Of a DNA stretch of 64,000 bases, positions 34,166-42,530 are shown one piece after another. The notes below the pieces were generated by a model. It was not told the origin of the DNA and did no database searches. It saw only the letters and a list, made by a program, of their open reading frames with translations. The stretch covers positions 1 to 64,000 of the IMG/VR virus record IMGVR_UViG_3300021405_000012; one strand, 5' to 3'. Position 1 is the first letter of the stretch. The number at the start of each line of letters is the position of its first letter. The position numbers and the translations under genes were made by a program. The stretch comes from a virus.

Positions 34166-35431
34166 CTATGAGCCAAAAACATGCGCCGCGGGACACGCAC
34201 AATCCGTGATGACCGCAGTCGCGACCGGATTGTCGCAGTAGAATTGGACCGGGTTCACATGGGTCGAAGCCAGCTGCGTGGTGGGGCGGCCAGTATTCGG
34301 ATCCATGTAGTTGTAAACTTTGTTCCCGTTGATCAGCAGCCAATACGGATCGGCAAACTTCACGCGACCAAAAGCGTCCGGCTGGAGCAAGAACCATGCA
34401 GTCTGGTCCGCGTTCTTGCCGGCCTTCACGGAGACGCCGTCGATGGTGATCGAGCCCTGGAAGAACAGGTCCAAGCCCTTCGCTTCCCCGTTGACCGGAT
34501 AGAGCTGGCGGTCGTAGCCCAACTCCTTGTAACCCTCGATCTGGGAGTCGTGGGTGTACCAGAAGGAGCCGACCAGAGCCTCTTCACTCAGGCGGTTCTG
34601 GCGGATGATTTTCGCCAAAGCCAACGAGGGAAGCGTGATCTGGTTATTGCCGTTGTCGAAGCCGGCGGCGTTGGTGAACGGGTTCGAGCGCGGAATCCCG
34701 TGCAGGTTGCCGAGCGCGGAGAAGCTGACCATATACTTCAGGCCATTGACTCCGATCGGCGCGCCGTCCGTCAGGTTGCCGTAGCGGCAGATATCGAGCG
34801 GCTGGGCGCCCGGAACGTCGGCGGTGTTGTAGGTGAACTGCTGTTGCGAGCCCACCAGCTGAAAGCGGTTCTGAATAGTCAGCGAGCCGCGCTTGATGTT
34901 GGTGGCGGGATTGACAATATCCACCGTCTGGCCTTGCTGGATCAGGCGGGCGCCGAACGGGGTGGCATTCAAGGTGTAAGTCTTGGTGCCGGGGTTCACC
35001 GCGGAAACGGTTGCCAGCGTGCCTTGGCCGTCGGTCTGGAGCAGGGCGTCGGTCCACTGCTTTTCCATCTCGATGAGGCCATTCAAGGCGCGGGCGACGG
35101 CGTTCTCGATCGAAACTTTATCGTCGGCCTTGGCGCCTACCAACTCAATCAATTCCGTCCAGTTGGTCGAAGAGGCAATCACCGATGGGGTGACCGCTCC
35201 CGCCAGCCAGTCGGGCGAGCTGCCGGCCGGCACTACATCGCCGTCCAGGTTCATAAAGCGCGAATCGCCGGGCAGCGCATCTTCCATCACCAGACGGAAG
35301 GCGCGAGGCGAAACTTGTTGGGCCCGCCCGTTGTTCAGGTGGGTGTAGAGCATCTTGTCGGTCAGCCACAGTTTCGGAATGCGCGGGCTGATGGCTTCGA
35401 TATAGAGGTTGGCAGTCGAGGCTGCGTTCAT
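34166..35431 (-). CDS. major capsid protein
   Basis: The 421-residue protein starts NAASTANLYIEAISPRIPKLWLTDKMLYTHLNNG and has the mix of N-arm, helical E-loop region and beta-rich P-domain expected of HK97-fold shell proteins. It lies directly downstream of a scaffold-like gene and portal in canonical order. The C-terminus has the pair CACPAAH. It is the most abundant protein expected in the virion. Confidence 0.85.
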   Translation of the reverse strand: MNAASTANLYIEAISPRIPKLWLTDKMLYTHLNNGRAQQVSPRAFRLVMEDALPGDSRFMNLDGDVVPAGSSPDWLAGAVTPSVIASSTNWTELIELVGAKADDKVSIENAVARALNGLIEMEKQWTDALLQTDGQGTLATVSAVNPGTKTYTLNATPFGARLIQQGQTVDIVNPATNIKRGSLTIQNRFQLVGSQQQFTYNTADVPGAQPLDICRYGNLTDGAPIGVNGLKYMVSFSALGNLHGIPRSNPFTNAAGFDNGNNQITLPSLALAKIIRQNRLSEEALVGSFWYTHDSQIEGYKELGYDRQLYPVNGEAKGLDLFFQGSITIDGVSVKAGKNADQTAWFLLQPDAFGRVKFADPYWLLINGNKVYNYMDPNTGRPTTQLASTHVNPVQFYCDNPVATAVITDCACPAAHVFGS

Positions 35432-35475
35432 GGGTTGTCTCCGTTAGGTGGGAAGTGGAAGGGTGGTCCAGTTCC

Positions 35476-37101
35476 TCACGCCGCGCCCTGAGCGGCTTGC
35501 TTGAGCTTCACCACTTCAACCAGAAACTCCTGATTGAACTGGGGCGTCCGTCGTCCCCCATGCCGGGCCAGTACGTTCGCGGTCGCCTGATTGTCGATAT
35601 CGTCTTCCGACATGACTTTCGGGGCGGCGGCGGCGCTGGTGGCGGCAGAGGTGGGAGTGGACTTATCGCGGGCGATGGCCGTGTCAATGGCAGTGTGGCG
35701 GGCCGCGTTGGCCGCCACCAGATCAACACCATACTCGCCTAACACTTTCTCGGCGACCGAGGCGAAAATGCCTTCGATGGTGGTGACGTTGAGGGCGGCG
35801 AGCGATTTGACTTGCTCGTCTCCCATGCCTCTCGACCAGTAGCCACGCTTGAGCTGCTGATACTCGCGGTTGGTTTTCAGGGATTCGAATACTCCCTGCC
35901 AAATCTCTTTTTCCGCTTTGATCTTCAGCTTATCGCTCAGCGCGGTGCGGTCGAGTGTTGCACGCATGGTGGGCTGGACGCCCTTCAGCGTGTCATCAAA
36001 GATGCGGTCTTCGGTGATCTTTTCGCGTTCGGCTTGGGTGGCGGCATCGCGTTCCCGCGATTCCTTCACGGTTTTGTCGGCGGCATCCAGGCGCCGCTGC
36101 ACTTCCGGCGAGATGGTGTCGGTGGTCTTCGCGCCCGGCTTCTGATAGCCCGCCTGGCGGAAGTCGTTGAGGTAGTCGATGGCGGCTTCGAGGTGGCCGT
36201 AGTACTCCTTGTCCTCATCGGAGCCGGCGGCTTTGCCGAGCTGCTGCGCGGCGTTGCGGATGTAGCCGAGATCGGCATCGCTCGCGAATTGCAGGAAGCG
36301 TTGCACGCTGCCATCGGTCTGGAAGGTGCCATCGGCGTTTCTGAGGATCTCGCCTTTATCGTTGCGCAGCACGGAGAGTGGCAGCATGGTCTCCATGACA
36401 AAGCTGTCAAAGTCTTCAAGCTTCTGGATCGACGGAAAACGCTCTTCGATGTCGTAGAAGTGGCCTGCGCTTTCTTTCATAAACGTGGCCGCTTCGAGGG
36501 TGGGGGCGATGGCCTTGTACTGCGCGGTTTCAGCCGCCAGGCGGGCGTTGTGGATGAGGGTATCGCCGTCGAGGCCGGCGGCTTTGAGGGCCGCAGCCAG
36601 CTCGGGCTTGGCGGCCATGGCTTTGGCAATCTTCTCCGCGGGCAGCGGACCCAGCTTGTCGAGTGGGTTGACATTCTTCTCCGCGAGTTCGCGGGCCGCT
36701 TTTGCTTCCGGGGTCTCGGCGGCACGCTCTGCGGTTTCCCGAGCGGTCTTCGCCTCGGGGGATTCCGCAGCGCGTTCGCGAGCCAATTTTTGCTCGGGAG
36801 TCTCAGCCGCAAGTTCGCGCGCGGCTTTCTCTGCGGCAGTTTGGCCGGGCTTGGCGGCCTCGGCAGGCTTCGGCAGCTCGACTTCCTCGCCCGCCAGGGC
36901 CCGCTTGGCCAGGTCCTCGGGAACTTTGGCGAGTTCGTCTTTGAGGAATTTGAGGGTTTCCGGCCCGGAGAACGTAGATTCGTCGCGGGTGGTGGTAGTG
37001 GTTTCGGTGGAACTGGGGGTAGCTACTGGGGCCGCCGTAGTTTCCGGTGCCGCAGCCGCTGCCGGAGCGCTTACTTCCGGAGTGATGGCGCTAGTTGCCA
37101 T
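35476..37101 (-). CDS. scaffold protein (probable)
   Basis: The 541-residue protein is rich in Ala, Glu, Lys and Thr and largely helical. Residues ~88-145 are tandem ~15-residue repeats of the form A-R-E-x-A-A-E-T-P-E-x-K-x (ARELAAETPEQKL, ARERAAESPEAKT, ARETAERAAETPEAKA). The N-terminus is low-complexity Ala/Pro/Thr. A helical, acidic, repeat-bearing protein between portal and major capsid gene is the usual profile of the phage scaffold, which directs head assembly and then leaves. Confidence 0.75.
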   Translation of the reverse strand: MATSAITPEVSAPAAAAAPETTAAPVATPSSTETTTTTRDESTFSGPETLKFLKDELAKVPEDLAKRALAGEEVELPKPAEAAKPGQTAAEKAARELAAETPEQKLARERAAESPEAKTARETAERAAETPEAKAARELAEKNVNPLDKLGPLPAEKIAKAMAAKPELAAALKAAGLDGDTLIHNARLAAETAQYKAIAPTLEAATFMKESAGHFYDIEERFPSIQKLEDFDSFVMETMLPLSVLRNDKGEILRNADGTFQTDGSVQRFLQFASDADLGYIRNAAQQLGKAAGSDEDKEYYGHLEAAIDYLNDFRQAGYQKPGAKTTDTISPEVQRRLDAADKTVKESRERDAATQAEREKITEDRIFDDTLKGVQPTMRATLDRTALSDKLKIKAEKEIWQGVFESLKTNREYQQLKRGYWSRGMGDEQVKSLAALNVTTIEGIFASVAEKVLGEYGVDLVAANAARHTAIDTAIARDKSTPTSAATSAAAAPKVMSEDDIDNQATANVLARHGGRRTPQFNQEFLVEVVKLKQAAQGAA

Positions 37102-37170
37102 GATGGTGTACCTTCCTTTGTGTGGAGTTCAAAACTGGTGCTGGCGTGGGTTCAGTTGCACAATCCCGGA

Positions 37171-37434
37171 ATGATTAGCGAAGAACAACTCGCTAAGGTC
37201 GCAGCGCTCTATGCCGAGCATGGCTATCTGGTCGTCGCCCGCGTCGGGACTTGCGCGATGGGCGAGATCGTCGACAATGTGGCGTGGCAAGACTCGCGTT
37301 CACACGTCCCGCAACCGTTCCGTGTCGTCGGCGAGGCGACAAAAGCCGAGTTCCTGGAGCAGAGTCGCGCCGCCGGCGGCGGCAACGCGATTGGCTGGCC
37401 CTACGACAACTTCTACCGTGTTATCACCGACTAG
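37171..37434 (+). CDS. small plus-strand protein (87 aa)
   Basis: The ATG at 37171 is preceded by CCCGGA; a long upstream extension opposite the scaffold gene is a shadow. The product looks globular and polar (MISEEQLAKVAALYAEHGYLVVARVG, then GWPYDNFYRVITD). Its stop shares the CTAG at 37431-37434 with the converging 58-residue gene. Divergent from the scaffold gene. Function unknown. Confidence 0.6.
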   Translation: MISEEQLAKVAALYAEHGYLVVARVGTCAMGEIVDNVAWQDSRSHVPQPFRVVGEATKAEFLEQSRAAGGGNAIGWPYDNFYRVITD

Positions 37435-37607
37435 GCTCCCGCCTTCTCTTTCGCGTCGAAGATGGGATAGACCATCGCCAGCAGCTCCGCGATCGTAAAT
37501 TTCTCTTTCAGGCTGCGCAGCTCGACGGTGACATCGTGCTGACCGAAGAGGCCCACAGTGACCTTCATCACACTGCCGTCGGGCGCTTGATATTCCACAT
37601 CTGCCAT
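37431..37607 (-). CDS. small protein downstream of portal (58 aa)
   Basis: ATG 37607 overlaps the portal stop (TGATG) and has GAGGAGGAG upstream. The product MADVEYQAPDGSVMKVTVGL, then ELRSLKEKFTIAELLAMVYPIFD, is a compact alpha/beta protein without cysteine. The strong ribosome site and close coupling with the portal support a real gene, perhaps a minor head protein. Confidence 0.65.
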   Translation of the reverse strand: MADVEYQAPDGSVMKVTVGLFGQHDVTVELRSLKEKFTIAELLAMVYPIFDAKEKAGA

Positions 37608-39931
37608 CAGGCTCCTCCTCGGGGTGCTGCCGCAGGCGCAGCGCCCTTACCAGTCGCTGCGGGGTGGCCCAACGATCCTGCCCAGCCGGGAGCGCCTTCG
37701 CTCAGCATCGACTCCGCCTGCACTTCGCCAACATACTGCCGCGCGATGGTCAGATACGCCATCAGGGCTTGCCAGTTGGCCGGCTTCTTGCGGCGCTGAT
37801 CGTAGTTTTTCAGGGCGTAGCGCACCACCGTGGGAATGGTCACCGGAGTCAGATAGTCGCGATCGACGTCGCGGTCGGGCTCGACGATGGGCTTCTCGAC
37901 CGGCTGTCCGGTGGCTTCGTCCTGTCCTGGCACCAGCGGTTGCTGGGCGCCCATGATGGTCGAAATGTCTTTCAAAACCTTGTCGCGCGCGACCTGCTCC
38001 GGCAGTTCCATGTCGGGCGGCCCCAGGTAGAGCATGGCCTGGCGGCGGTTCTCGAAGGTGTCAAGCACTTCCATTACCAGCGGGTTTGGCTCTTTGCCGC
38101 TGGCCATGCCAACCAGCTCTTTGTAGAGCTGGCGCTGCTGGTCGTAGTCGATGGGATAGTCCTGATTGGCTTCCGGGCGTGCAATGGCTTTGGCGCGGAG
38201 ATCGACCAAGCGAATCGGCTCATTCATAAATTCCGGGGTGTCTTCGGATTTCGTGACCAGGTAGTCGTCTCCCGAGGCGTTTCCGGCAAAGCAGTCAACC
38301 GAGAGGTTCGCGCGCAGCGCCCACTCGTTCACTACAGCCTGGTAGTGGCCGCCTTCGGCGGCGCGGGCGGTATTCAGCGACTGTTGCTGGCCCATGCCGG
38401 TTTTGATGTTCTTGTCGGAGCCGCCCCACATCGAAGGATTCACGCCGACCAGCACCTGCACCAGCTGGAAGAGTTCCTGCAGCCACTGGTAGACGCCGTT
38501 GTCCATCTTGAAGTTGGGCTGCCAGCAGGTGTCTTCGAGTTTGCGTCCAATATCGCGGTTGGCGGCGACTGGCACCAGCGATCCCGCGGGAAGGTATTTG
38601 CCATTGAAGGCATCCCCCCACACAAAGGCGTCGTAGATGATGGGCGGATTGCCGGCGCGATCGTGAAATTCGTCGATCGAGTTGCCGCGATCGTTGATCC
38701 TGTCCTGGAAGTCGAGCGCGGAATGTACCGGCGCCGGAGGATATGCTCCCGCATCCTGTTCGGCTCCGCACCAGGTCCACTCTTTGGTGGCTTCCGCTTT
38801 GCGGATGTCGAGAATCGAGTTCTCCTGAATCACCGCCATGCAGCCATCGCCGATCTTGTCGGCCAGCTTCTGGATTTCCTCTTTCGAGGCATCGAGGCCA
38901 TAAATCGAGTCGGGATTGAACCACACCCGGTGATAGCTCAGCGTGTTCGGGCAGATGACCACTCCGCGCTGGGTGCCGGGCGTGAGGGCGCGGATCTGCG
39001 CGATGCGGGTGATTTCGGTGTCGGTGCCGGAAGTGTCGGCGTCGGCGGCGCGCAGCTTTTCCCAGGCTCCGGGATACATTCGCCGGTAGGCGCCCTTGGT
39101 GATCAGGCAGGATAGGTCGATCAGCGGGGTGTTGCCAATCACTCCCGCCCCTTGCGGCGAGGCCTGTGGCATGACTTCACAGTTGAGGATGTTCCAGGTA
39201 TCCCAGCGCACCTGGCCGTTCGGGACTTCGCGCTGGCCAGTCTGCACCGGAACCTTGATGCTCTTGCCGGGATAGAAATTCGCCGAAGTTAACGGACGTC
39301 CGCAACCGATGCAGGGCCGCTTCGAGTCAATGCTTTCAAGGTTGGCGGGAGTGGTCGCGCCGCAGCTGGGGCAGGTGTAGCGGTCGGGCAGAATTTGCTG
39401 GTCGGCCCAGCCCATGATGGGTTCGAAGTGCGTCCCGGTAATGGTCTTGTCCATCGACCAGCGGGTGTGCGTGAAATACGAGCCGGTCAAAAACAGGTAG
39501 TCAAGGCAGAGCGCGAGGAAACCTTTGTCCTGGTTGTCGCCGGCAATCTTGCGGTAGGCGCGGCCACGGGCCTGGGCGCAGCGGTTGTCGAGATCCGATT
39601 CCGAATCTCCCGGCCACCATTCGACCCGCGGCACCGCGCCGCCGAGGTAAGACGTCCAAACCCGGCGCAGCCATTGGATGATGTTCGCCGTCGACTGATA
39701 GATAGCTGCATCGTCGGTGCCCTGCTGAGTGCCTTCCGTCATCCCCGAGGCGGCATCGGAGCCAAAGGGGTTGTAGTAAGCGAACGAGAACGGGTCCCAG
39801 GAGATGTACTGGTTGCCTTTGTTGTACTCGATGGCCCGCAACACGTCGCGCAGCTTCATGCGCCGCGGAATCGCCCAGTCTTCGATGTGGCGGCGCCAGA
39901 TTTTGCAGAGATGGCGTTCGTAAGTCTGCAC
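37607..39931 (-). CDS. portal protein (P22-like, with zinc-ribbon insertion)
   Basis: The 774-residue protein has the wing, stem and clip organisation of podoviral portals, with VLRAIEYNKGNQYISWDPFSFAYYNPF near the start and VNPSMWGGSDKNIKTGMGQQQSLNTARAAEGG near 480-510. Cys187, Cys190, Cys207 and Cys210 (CPSC...CIGC) form an inserted zinc ribbon. The start is uncertain: the frame stays open ~57 codons upstream to a TAA near 40103, includes the homolog-like FFGTQNLGEVQTYERH, and contains a CTG, so translation may begin earlier. It forms the DNA channel at one capsid vertex. Confidence 0.85.
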   Translation of the reverse strand: MQTYERHLCKIWRRHIEDWAIPRRMKLRDVLRAIEYNKGNQYISWDPFSFAYYNPFGSDAASGMTEGTQQGTDDAAIYQSTANIIQWLRRVWTSYLGGAVPRVEWWPGDSESDLDNRCAQARGRAYRKIAGDNQDKGFLALCLDYLFLTGSYFTHTRWSMDKTITGTHFEPIMGWADQQILPDRYTCPSCGATTPANLESIDSKRPCIGCGRPLTSANFYPGKSIKVPVQTGQREVPNGQVRWDTWNILNCEVMPQASPQGAGVIGNTPLIDLSCLITKGAYRRMYPGAWEKLRAADADTSGTDTEITRIAQIRALTPGTQRGVVICPNTLSYHRVWFNPDSIYGLDASKEEIQKLADKIGDGCMAVIQENSILDIRKAEATKEWTWCGAEQDAGAYPPAPVHSALDFQDRINDRGNSIDEFHDRAGNPPIIYDAFVWGDAFNGKYLPAGSLVPVAANRDIGRKLEDTCWQPNFKMDNGVYQWLQELFQLVQVLVGVNPSMWGGSDKNIKTGMGQQQSLNTARAAEGGHYQAVVNEWALRANLSVDCFAGNASGDDYLVTKSEDTPEFMNEPIRLVDLRAKAIARPEANQDYPIDYDQQRQLYKELVGMASGKEPNPLVMEVLDTFENRRQAMLYLGPPDMELPEQVARDKVLKDISTIMGAQQPLVPGQDEATGQPVEKPIVEPDRDVDRDYLTPVTIPTVVRYALKNYDQRRKKPANWQALMAYLTIARQYVGEVQAESMLSEGAPGWAGSLGHPAATGKGAAPAAAPRGGA

Positions 39932-40094
39932 TTCGCCAAGGTTCTGGGTGCCAAAGAAGATCAGCTTGTTCTGATCTGGGGTGGTGGTAACCGGGGTGCG
40001 GGGCGAGGCTTCAGCGCCATTGCCGCCTTGCCCACTGTTGGCAGCAGGTTGGGGACGGCCTTGCGCGTCTAGGATCGGACTGGTTTGGGCAGCC

Positions 40095-40125
40095 GTAAAA
40101 TTTTACCGGGCTGTAAAGTTTTTAC
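40095..40125. promoter_or_regulatory. pair of AT-rich palindromes upstream of portal
   Basis: GTAAAATTTTAC (40095-40106) is a perfect 12-bp palindrome, and GTAAAGTTTTTAC (40113-40125) is a near copy 18 bp further on. Both lie in non-coding DNA between the small gene ending at 40153 and the portal frame. The 18-bp spacing of two similar sites suggests an operator for a dimeric repressor. Confidence 0.4.
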
Positions 40126-40152
40126 GGGGGTGTCAAAACTTCAGCGGCCATG

Positions 40153-40461
40153 TCAGGGCTTGCGCCGGCTGAGCTTGCGCACCGGATGATCTGGAGGAAA
40201 CTCCTCGGTGGCCGCCGTGGTGCCGGTGTGGGAGCCATCATCGGCGCCGCCTTCATGCTCGGCCAGCAGCTGGTCGATGTGGGCATGTACTTCGTCGCGA
40301 GTCTTCGCCAGGTGCGGCTTGGGACTATCGCTGGCCGAGGTGGGCATGGGCGCATCGCCACTGCCGCCGGTCTTTGCTGGCATGGCGTGGCGGTGATGGA
40401 TGCTGTAACCGTTGTCGGCGGTGTCGATGCTGATATGTTCGAGCTTGCCTTTTTTGCTCAT
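40153..40461 (-). CDS. small conserved phage protein (102 aa), HPVRKL motif at C-terminus
   Basis: ATG 40461 has GGAGGG 8 nt before it. The product opens MSKKGKLEHISIDTADNGYSIHHRH, a His-rich motif seen in phage proteins, and ends DHPVRKLSRRKP. Three other small proteins in 41703-43311 carry the same short motif. It may be a minor virion protein; function unknown. Confidence 0.7.
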   Translation of the reverse strand: MSKKGKLEHISIDTADNGYSIHHRHAMPAKTGGSGDAPMPTSASDSPKPHLAKTRDEVHAHIDQLLAEHEGGADDGSHTGTTAATEEFPPDHPVRKLSRRKP

Positions 40462-40480
40462 GCGCAAAACCCTCCGTAGA

Positions 40481-40846
40481 TCAAATCCGGGTGTAGCCGT
40501 CCTCGAACGCGGCTGCCGGCGAGAACGAGACATAGCCGTCTTCGTAGATCACGTAGTACCCGCCGACCTGGGGTTGGTGCTTCTCCATGAAGGATGGCTC
40601 GACCTGGAACGGGCCGTAACCCGCATCCTCCGGCGTGATGAGTGTCTTGAGCTTGGGGCCATGCTCGCGTTCCCATTCGCAGCGCTCACAGGCGTTGCAG
40701 GCAGCCTGAAATGCGGACGAGCCTCGGCAGGTCACGCCAACCCATTCCGGCAGCTTCTCGGTGTCGATCGCCTTGATCTTCAGCGCCCAAACTTTCTTGT
40801 GGCACTGGTAGCGGGGCAGAGGCGTGGTTCCGGTGGTGTGAGTCAT
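40481..40846 (-). CDS. conserved phage protein with CHKKVWALKI motif (121 aa)
   Basis: PRYQCHKKVWALKIKAID near the start and GYYVIYEDGYVSFSPAAAFEDGYTRI at the end are recurrent features of a phage-only family. Three cysteines (AACNACERCEW) may bind a metal. The family has no assigned function. It is a soluble protein with no signal peptide. Confidence 0.8.
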   Translation of the reverse strand: MTHTTGTTPLPRYQCHKKVWALKIKAIDTEKLPEWVGVTCRGSSAFQAACNACERCEWEREHGPKLKTLITPEDAGYGPFQVEPSFMEKHQPQVGGYYVIYEDGYVSFSPAAAFEDGYTRI

Positions 40847-40855
40847 GGGAAGTTC

Positions 40856-41296
40856 CTATTGTGCGAGCGCTTTCAGCAGGTCTTTGCTGGCTTCGACCAC
40901 ATCCGCATTCTGGGCGGCGGTCGGGATGACTGCTTCTTTGGCCTCGGCGGGTTCGGTGCGGCTCACCGGAAACATCGTCCGGCTGAATTCCTGGAGGTTT
41001 TGCCGGCTGATGTGATTGGCGATGGCGCGCGGGTTGCGGCTGCCGGTTGCGCGCACCGCCCGCGCAATGGGGTCGGTTGGCGCTTCTTCGGGCTCGCGGG
41101 TTTCGGCGGGGGCCGCGCCCGGCTTCATCCACTCCGGCCGCACTTCGATCTCAGGATGGGTTGGAGCGCCTCCCAGCCGCCAGGCAATGAAATTGTTGAG
41201 CCGCTCGACTTCCCGCGCCAAGCCCAGCTTCTCCGCCTTCAGCTCGGCGATACGCTCTTGCGCATCGTTAAAGCGGGACCCGGAGACAAACCACAT
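40856..41296 (-). CDS. hypothetical protein with N-terminal coiled coil (146 aa)
   Basis: The ATG at 41296 shares TGATG with the stop of the gene before it and has AGGGAA at a good distance; ATG 41305 is an alternative. The first 40 residues are a coiled coil (RFNDAQERIAELKAEKLGLAREVERLNNFI), the rest is Pro/Glu-rich with AIANHISRQNLQEFSRTMFP. Function unknown. Confidence 0.6.
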   Translation of the reverse strand: MWFVSGSRFNDAQERIAELKAEKLGLAREVERLNNFIAWRLGGAPTHPEIEVRPEWMKPGAAPAETREPEEAPTDPIARAVRATGSRNPRAIANHISRQNLQEFSRTMFPVSRTEPAEAKEAVIPTAAQNADVVEASKDLLKALAQ

Positions 41297-41691
41297 CAGA
41301 GCCATTCCCTGACTTCGACCTGGGTAGCGTTCGCGGTCGCGGAAATCACTTCGCAGAGCGTGGTCGCGGGGATGGTGTTCCCCGGCTGCGCATTGTCGGC
41401 GCGGGCAGCAAAGCCAAGTCCGCGGCCTCCCCACTGCCGGGCCATGGCATCGGAGTTGCCGAAAGGCAGAATATCGCCCGCAACCAGGCCGCGCGGAGTA
41501 AGGAAACCATCGTCAGGCAGGGTGTAATTCAAGCCTTGGGGAGCGTAGTTCGCGCCATTGAAGGCATTGGCTTTGGGCGGGCATTCCGCGATTTCGACGT
41601 AGTGAGCGCCGTTGACGGTGATGGGGATGATGGTAGGCGCGCCGCCGGCGGCGGCCACCGGGTAGATGGTACGTTTGGGATTCGATGGCAT
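41296..41691 (-). CDS. small structural protein, probable (131 aa)
   Basis: The protein starts MPSNPKRTIYPVAAAGGAPTIIPITVNGAHYVEIAE and continues with beta-strand-rich sequence and Gly-rich loops (QWGGRGLGFAARADNAQPGNT). Phage minor structural proteins near portal genes commonly show this pattern. No enzyme motif is visible. Confidence 0.6.
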   Translation of the reverse strand: MPSNPKRTIYPVAAAGGAPTIIPITVNGAHYVEIAECPPKANAFNGANYAPQGLNYTLPDDGFLTPRGLVAGDILPFGNSDAMARQWGGRGLGFAARADNAQPGNTIPATTLCEVISATANATQVEVREWL

Positions 41692-41702
41692 GGTTGCCTC
41701 GG

Positions 41703-41894
41703 TTATTTTTTGGGTCTGCGGGAGAGCTGGCGCAGGGGATGCTCGGGCTGATATTCCTTGTTGCCGCCTTCAGCCGCGCGTTTCTCGGAGAGCATGATGG
41801 CTACGGCTTGCTTCTGATCTTTGACGGGTTCACCAGAGCCGCCGGATTTCAGCGTCCCAGCTTTCCACTTGTGCATGACCTGGTCGTAGGGCAT
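41703..41894 (-). CDS. DUF6496-like small protein (63 aa), HPLRQL motif
   Basis: ATG 41894 overlaps the previous stop (TGATG). MPYDQVMHKWKAGTL, then KDQKQAVAIMLSEKRAAE, matches the small DUF6496-type phage family whose members have an MHxWKxGxL and KQAVAIxLSE core. The C-terminus is YQPEHPLRQLSRRPKK. Function unknown. Confidence 0.75.
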   Translation of the reverse strand: MPYDQVMHKWKAGTLKSGGSGEPVKDQKQAVAIMLSEKRAAEGGNKEYQPEHPLRQLSRRPKK

Positions 41895-42292
41895 CAGTCT
41901 TCGCTGCGGCCGGGGCCGTGCTCCTCGAAACCGGCTGGCTGGTATGGTCTCTTGAGCTTCTTCATGGTCAGCTTCGCGGTCGCATCGTCGAGCGGCTTGA
42001 TGAACTGAGGCTGGCTGTCCATCTTCTGCATCGAGTTGGCGGTCTTGTAGTCGCCAGCATCGAACGCGGTGGCTGCGGCATAGCCCTTGCCGGGCGGACG
42101 CGCAGGCTTTGTGACGTCGGTCGGTGCGGTCTCGGTGCGGTCCATGCGCATCGGCGACTCCGCGCGGTCTGAAGACACAGCCCATTTTGACAGTGGCGGA
42201 TCGCCGGGGCGGCGCGGGTCATCGGGGTCAGCTCCGCCGGATGATGGACGGCGCTTGCTTAACGCGCGAAGTGGATGATCGGCAGCAGACAT
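41894..42292 (-). CDS. hypothetical protein (132 aa) with N-terminal HPLRAL motif
   Basis: ATG 42292 overlaps the previous stop in TGATG. The opening MSAADHPLRALSKRRPSSGG carries the same HPLRxL motif as its neighbours, but at the N-terminus. The middle is charged and Pro-rich (likely disordered) and the end is Lys-rich. No family recognised. Confidence 0.6.
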   Translation of the reverse strand: MSAADHPLRALSKRRPSSGGADPDDPRRPGDPPLSKWAVSSDRAESPMRMDRTETAPTDVTKPARPPGKGYAAATAFDAGDYKTANSMQKMDSQPQFIKPLDDATAKLTMKKLKRPYQPAGFEEHGPGRSED

Positions 42293-42474
42293 CAGCAGCA
42301 CACTCCGTACATGCGATTGACTTCCTCGAACGACCGTTTGAAATCGTCCGCAGCAACCTCTATCGCGAGGCTGCGAAGCAGTTGCCGAGCTTGGTTGTCG
42401 GCCATGGTTCGCCGACGTGCGAGTGAGCGAAAAGCCCCTCCCAGGATCATCAGTCCAATCAGCCCCTCTGTCAT
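42292..42474 (-). CDS. small hypothetical protein, start uncertain (60 aa)
   Basis: From ATG 42474 the product starts MTEGLIGLMILGGAFRSLARRR (possible membrane anchor) then MADNQARQLLRSLAIEVAADDFKRSFEEVNRMYGVCC. The frame is open ~20 codons further up toward the preceding gene, but no ATG or GTG with a ribosome site is there. Function unknown. Confidence 0.5.
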   Translation of the reverse strand: MTEGLIGLMILGGAFRSLARRRTMADNQARQLLRSLAIEVAADDFKRSFEEVNRMYGVCC

Positions 42475-42530
42475 GGTGGTGGGGTGTGTCCGCAGATATT
42501 CGACCTGCAGGGCGATGATGTCGGCGGTGG

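Noticed and set aside
35812-37170. Long upstream extension of the 87-residue plus-strand gene
   Set aside because: It runs antisense through the scaffold gene; the ATG at 37171 is the realistic start.
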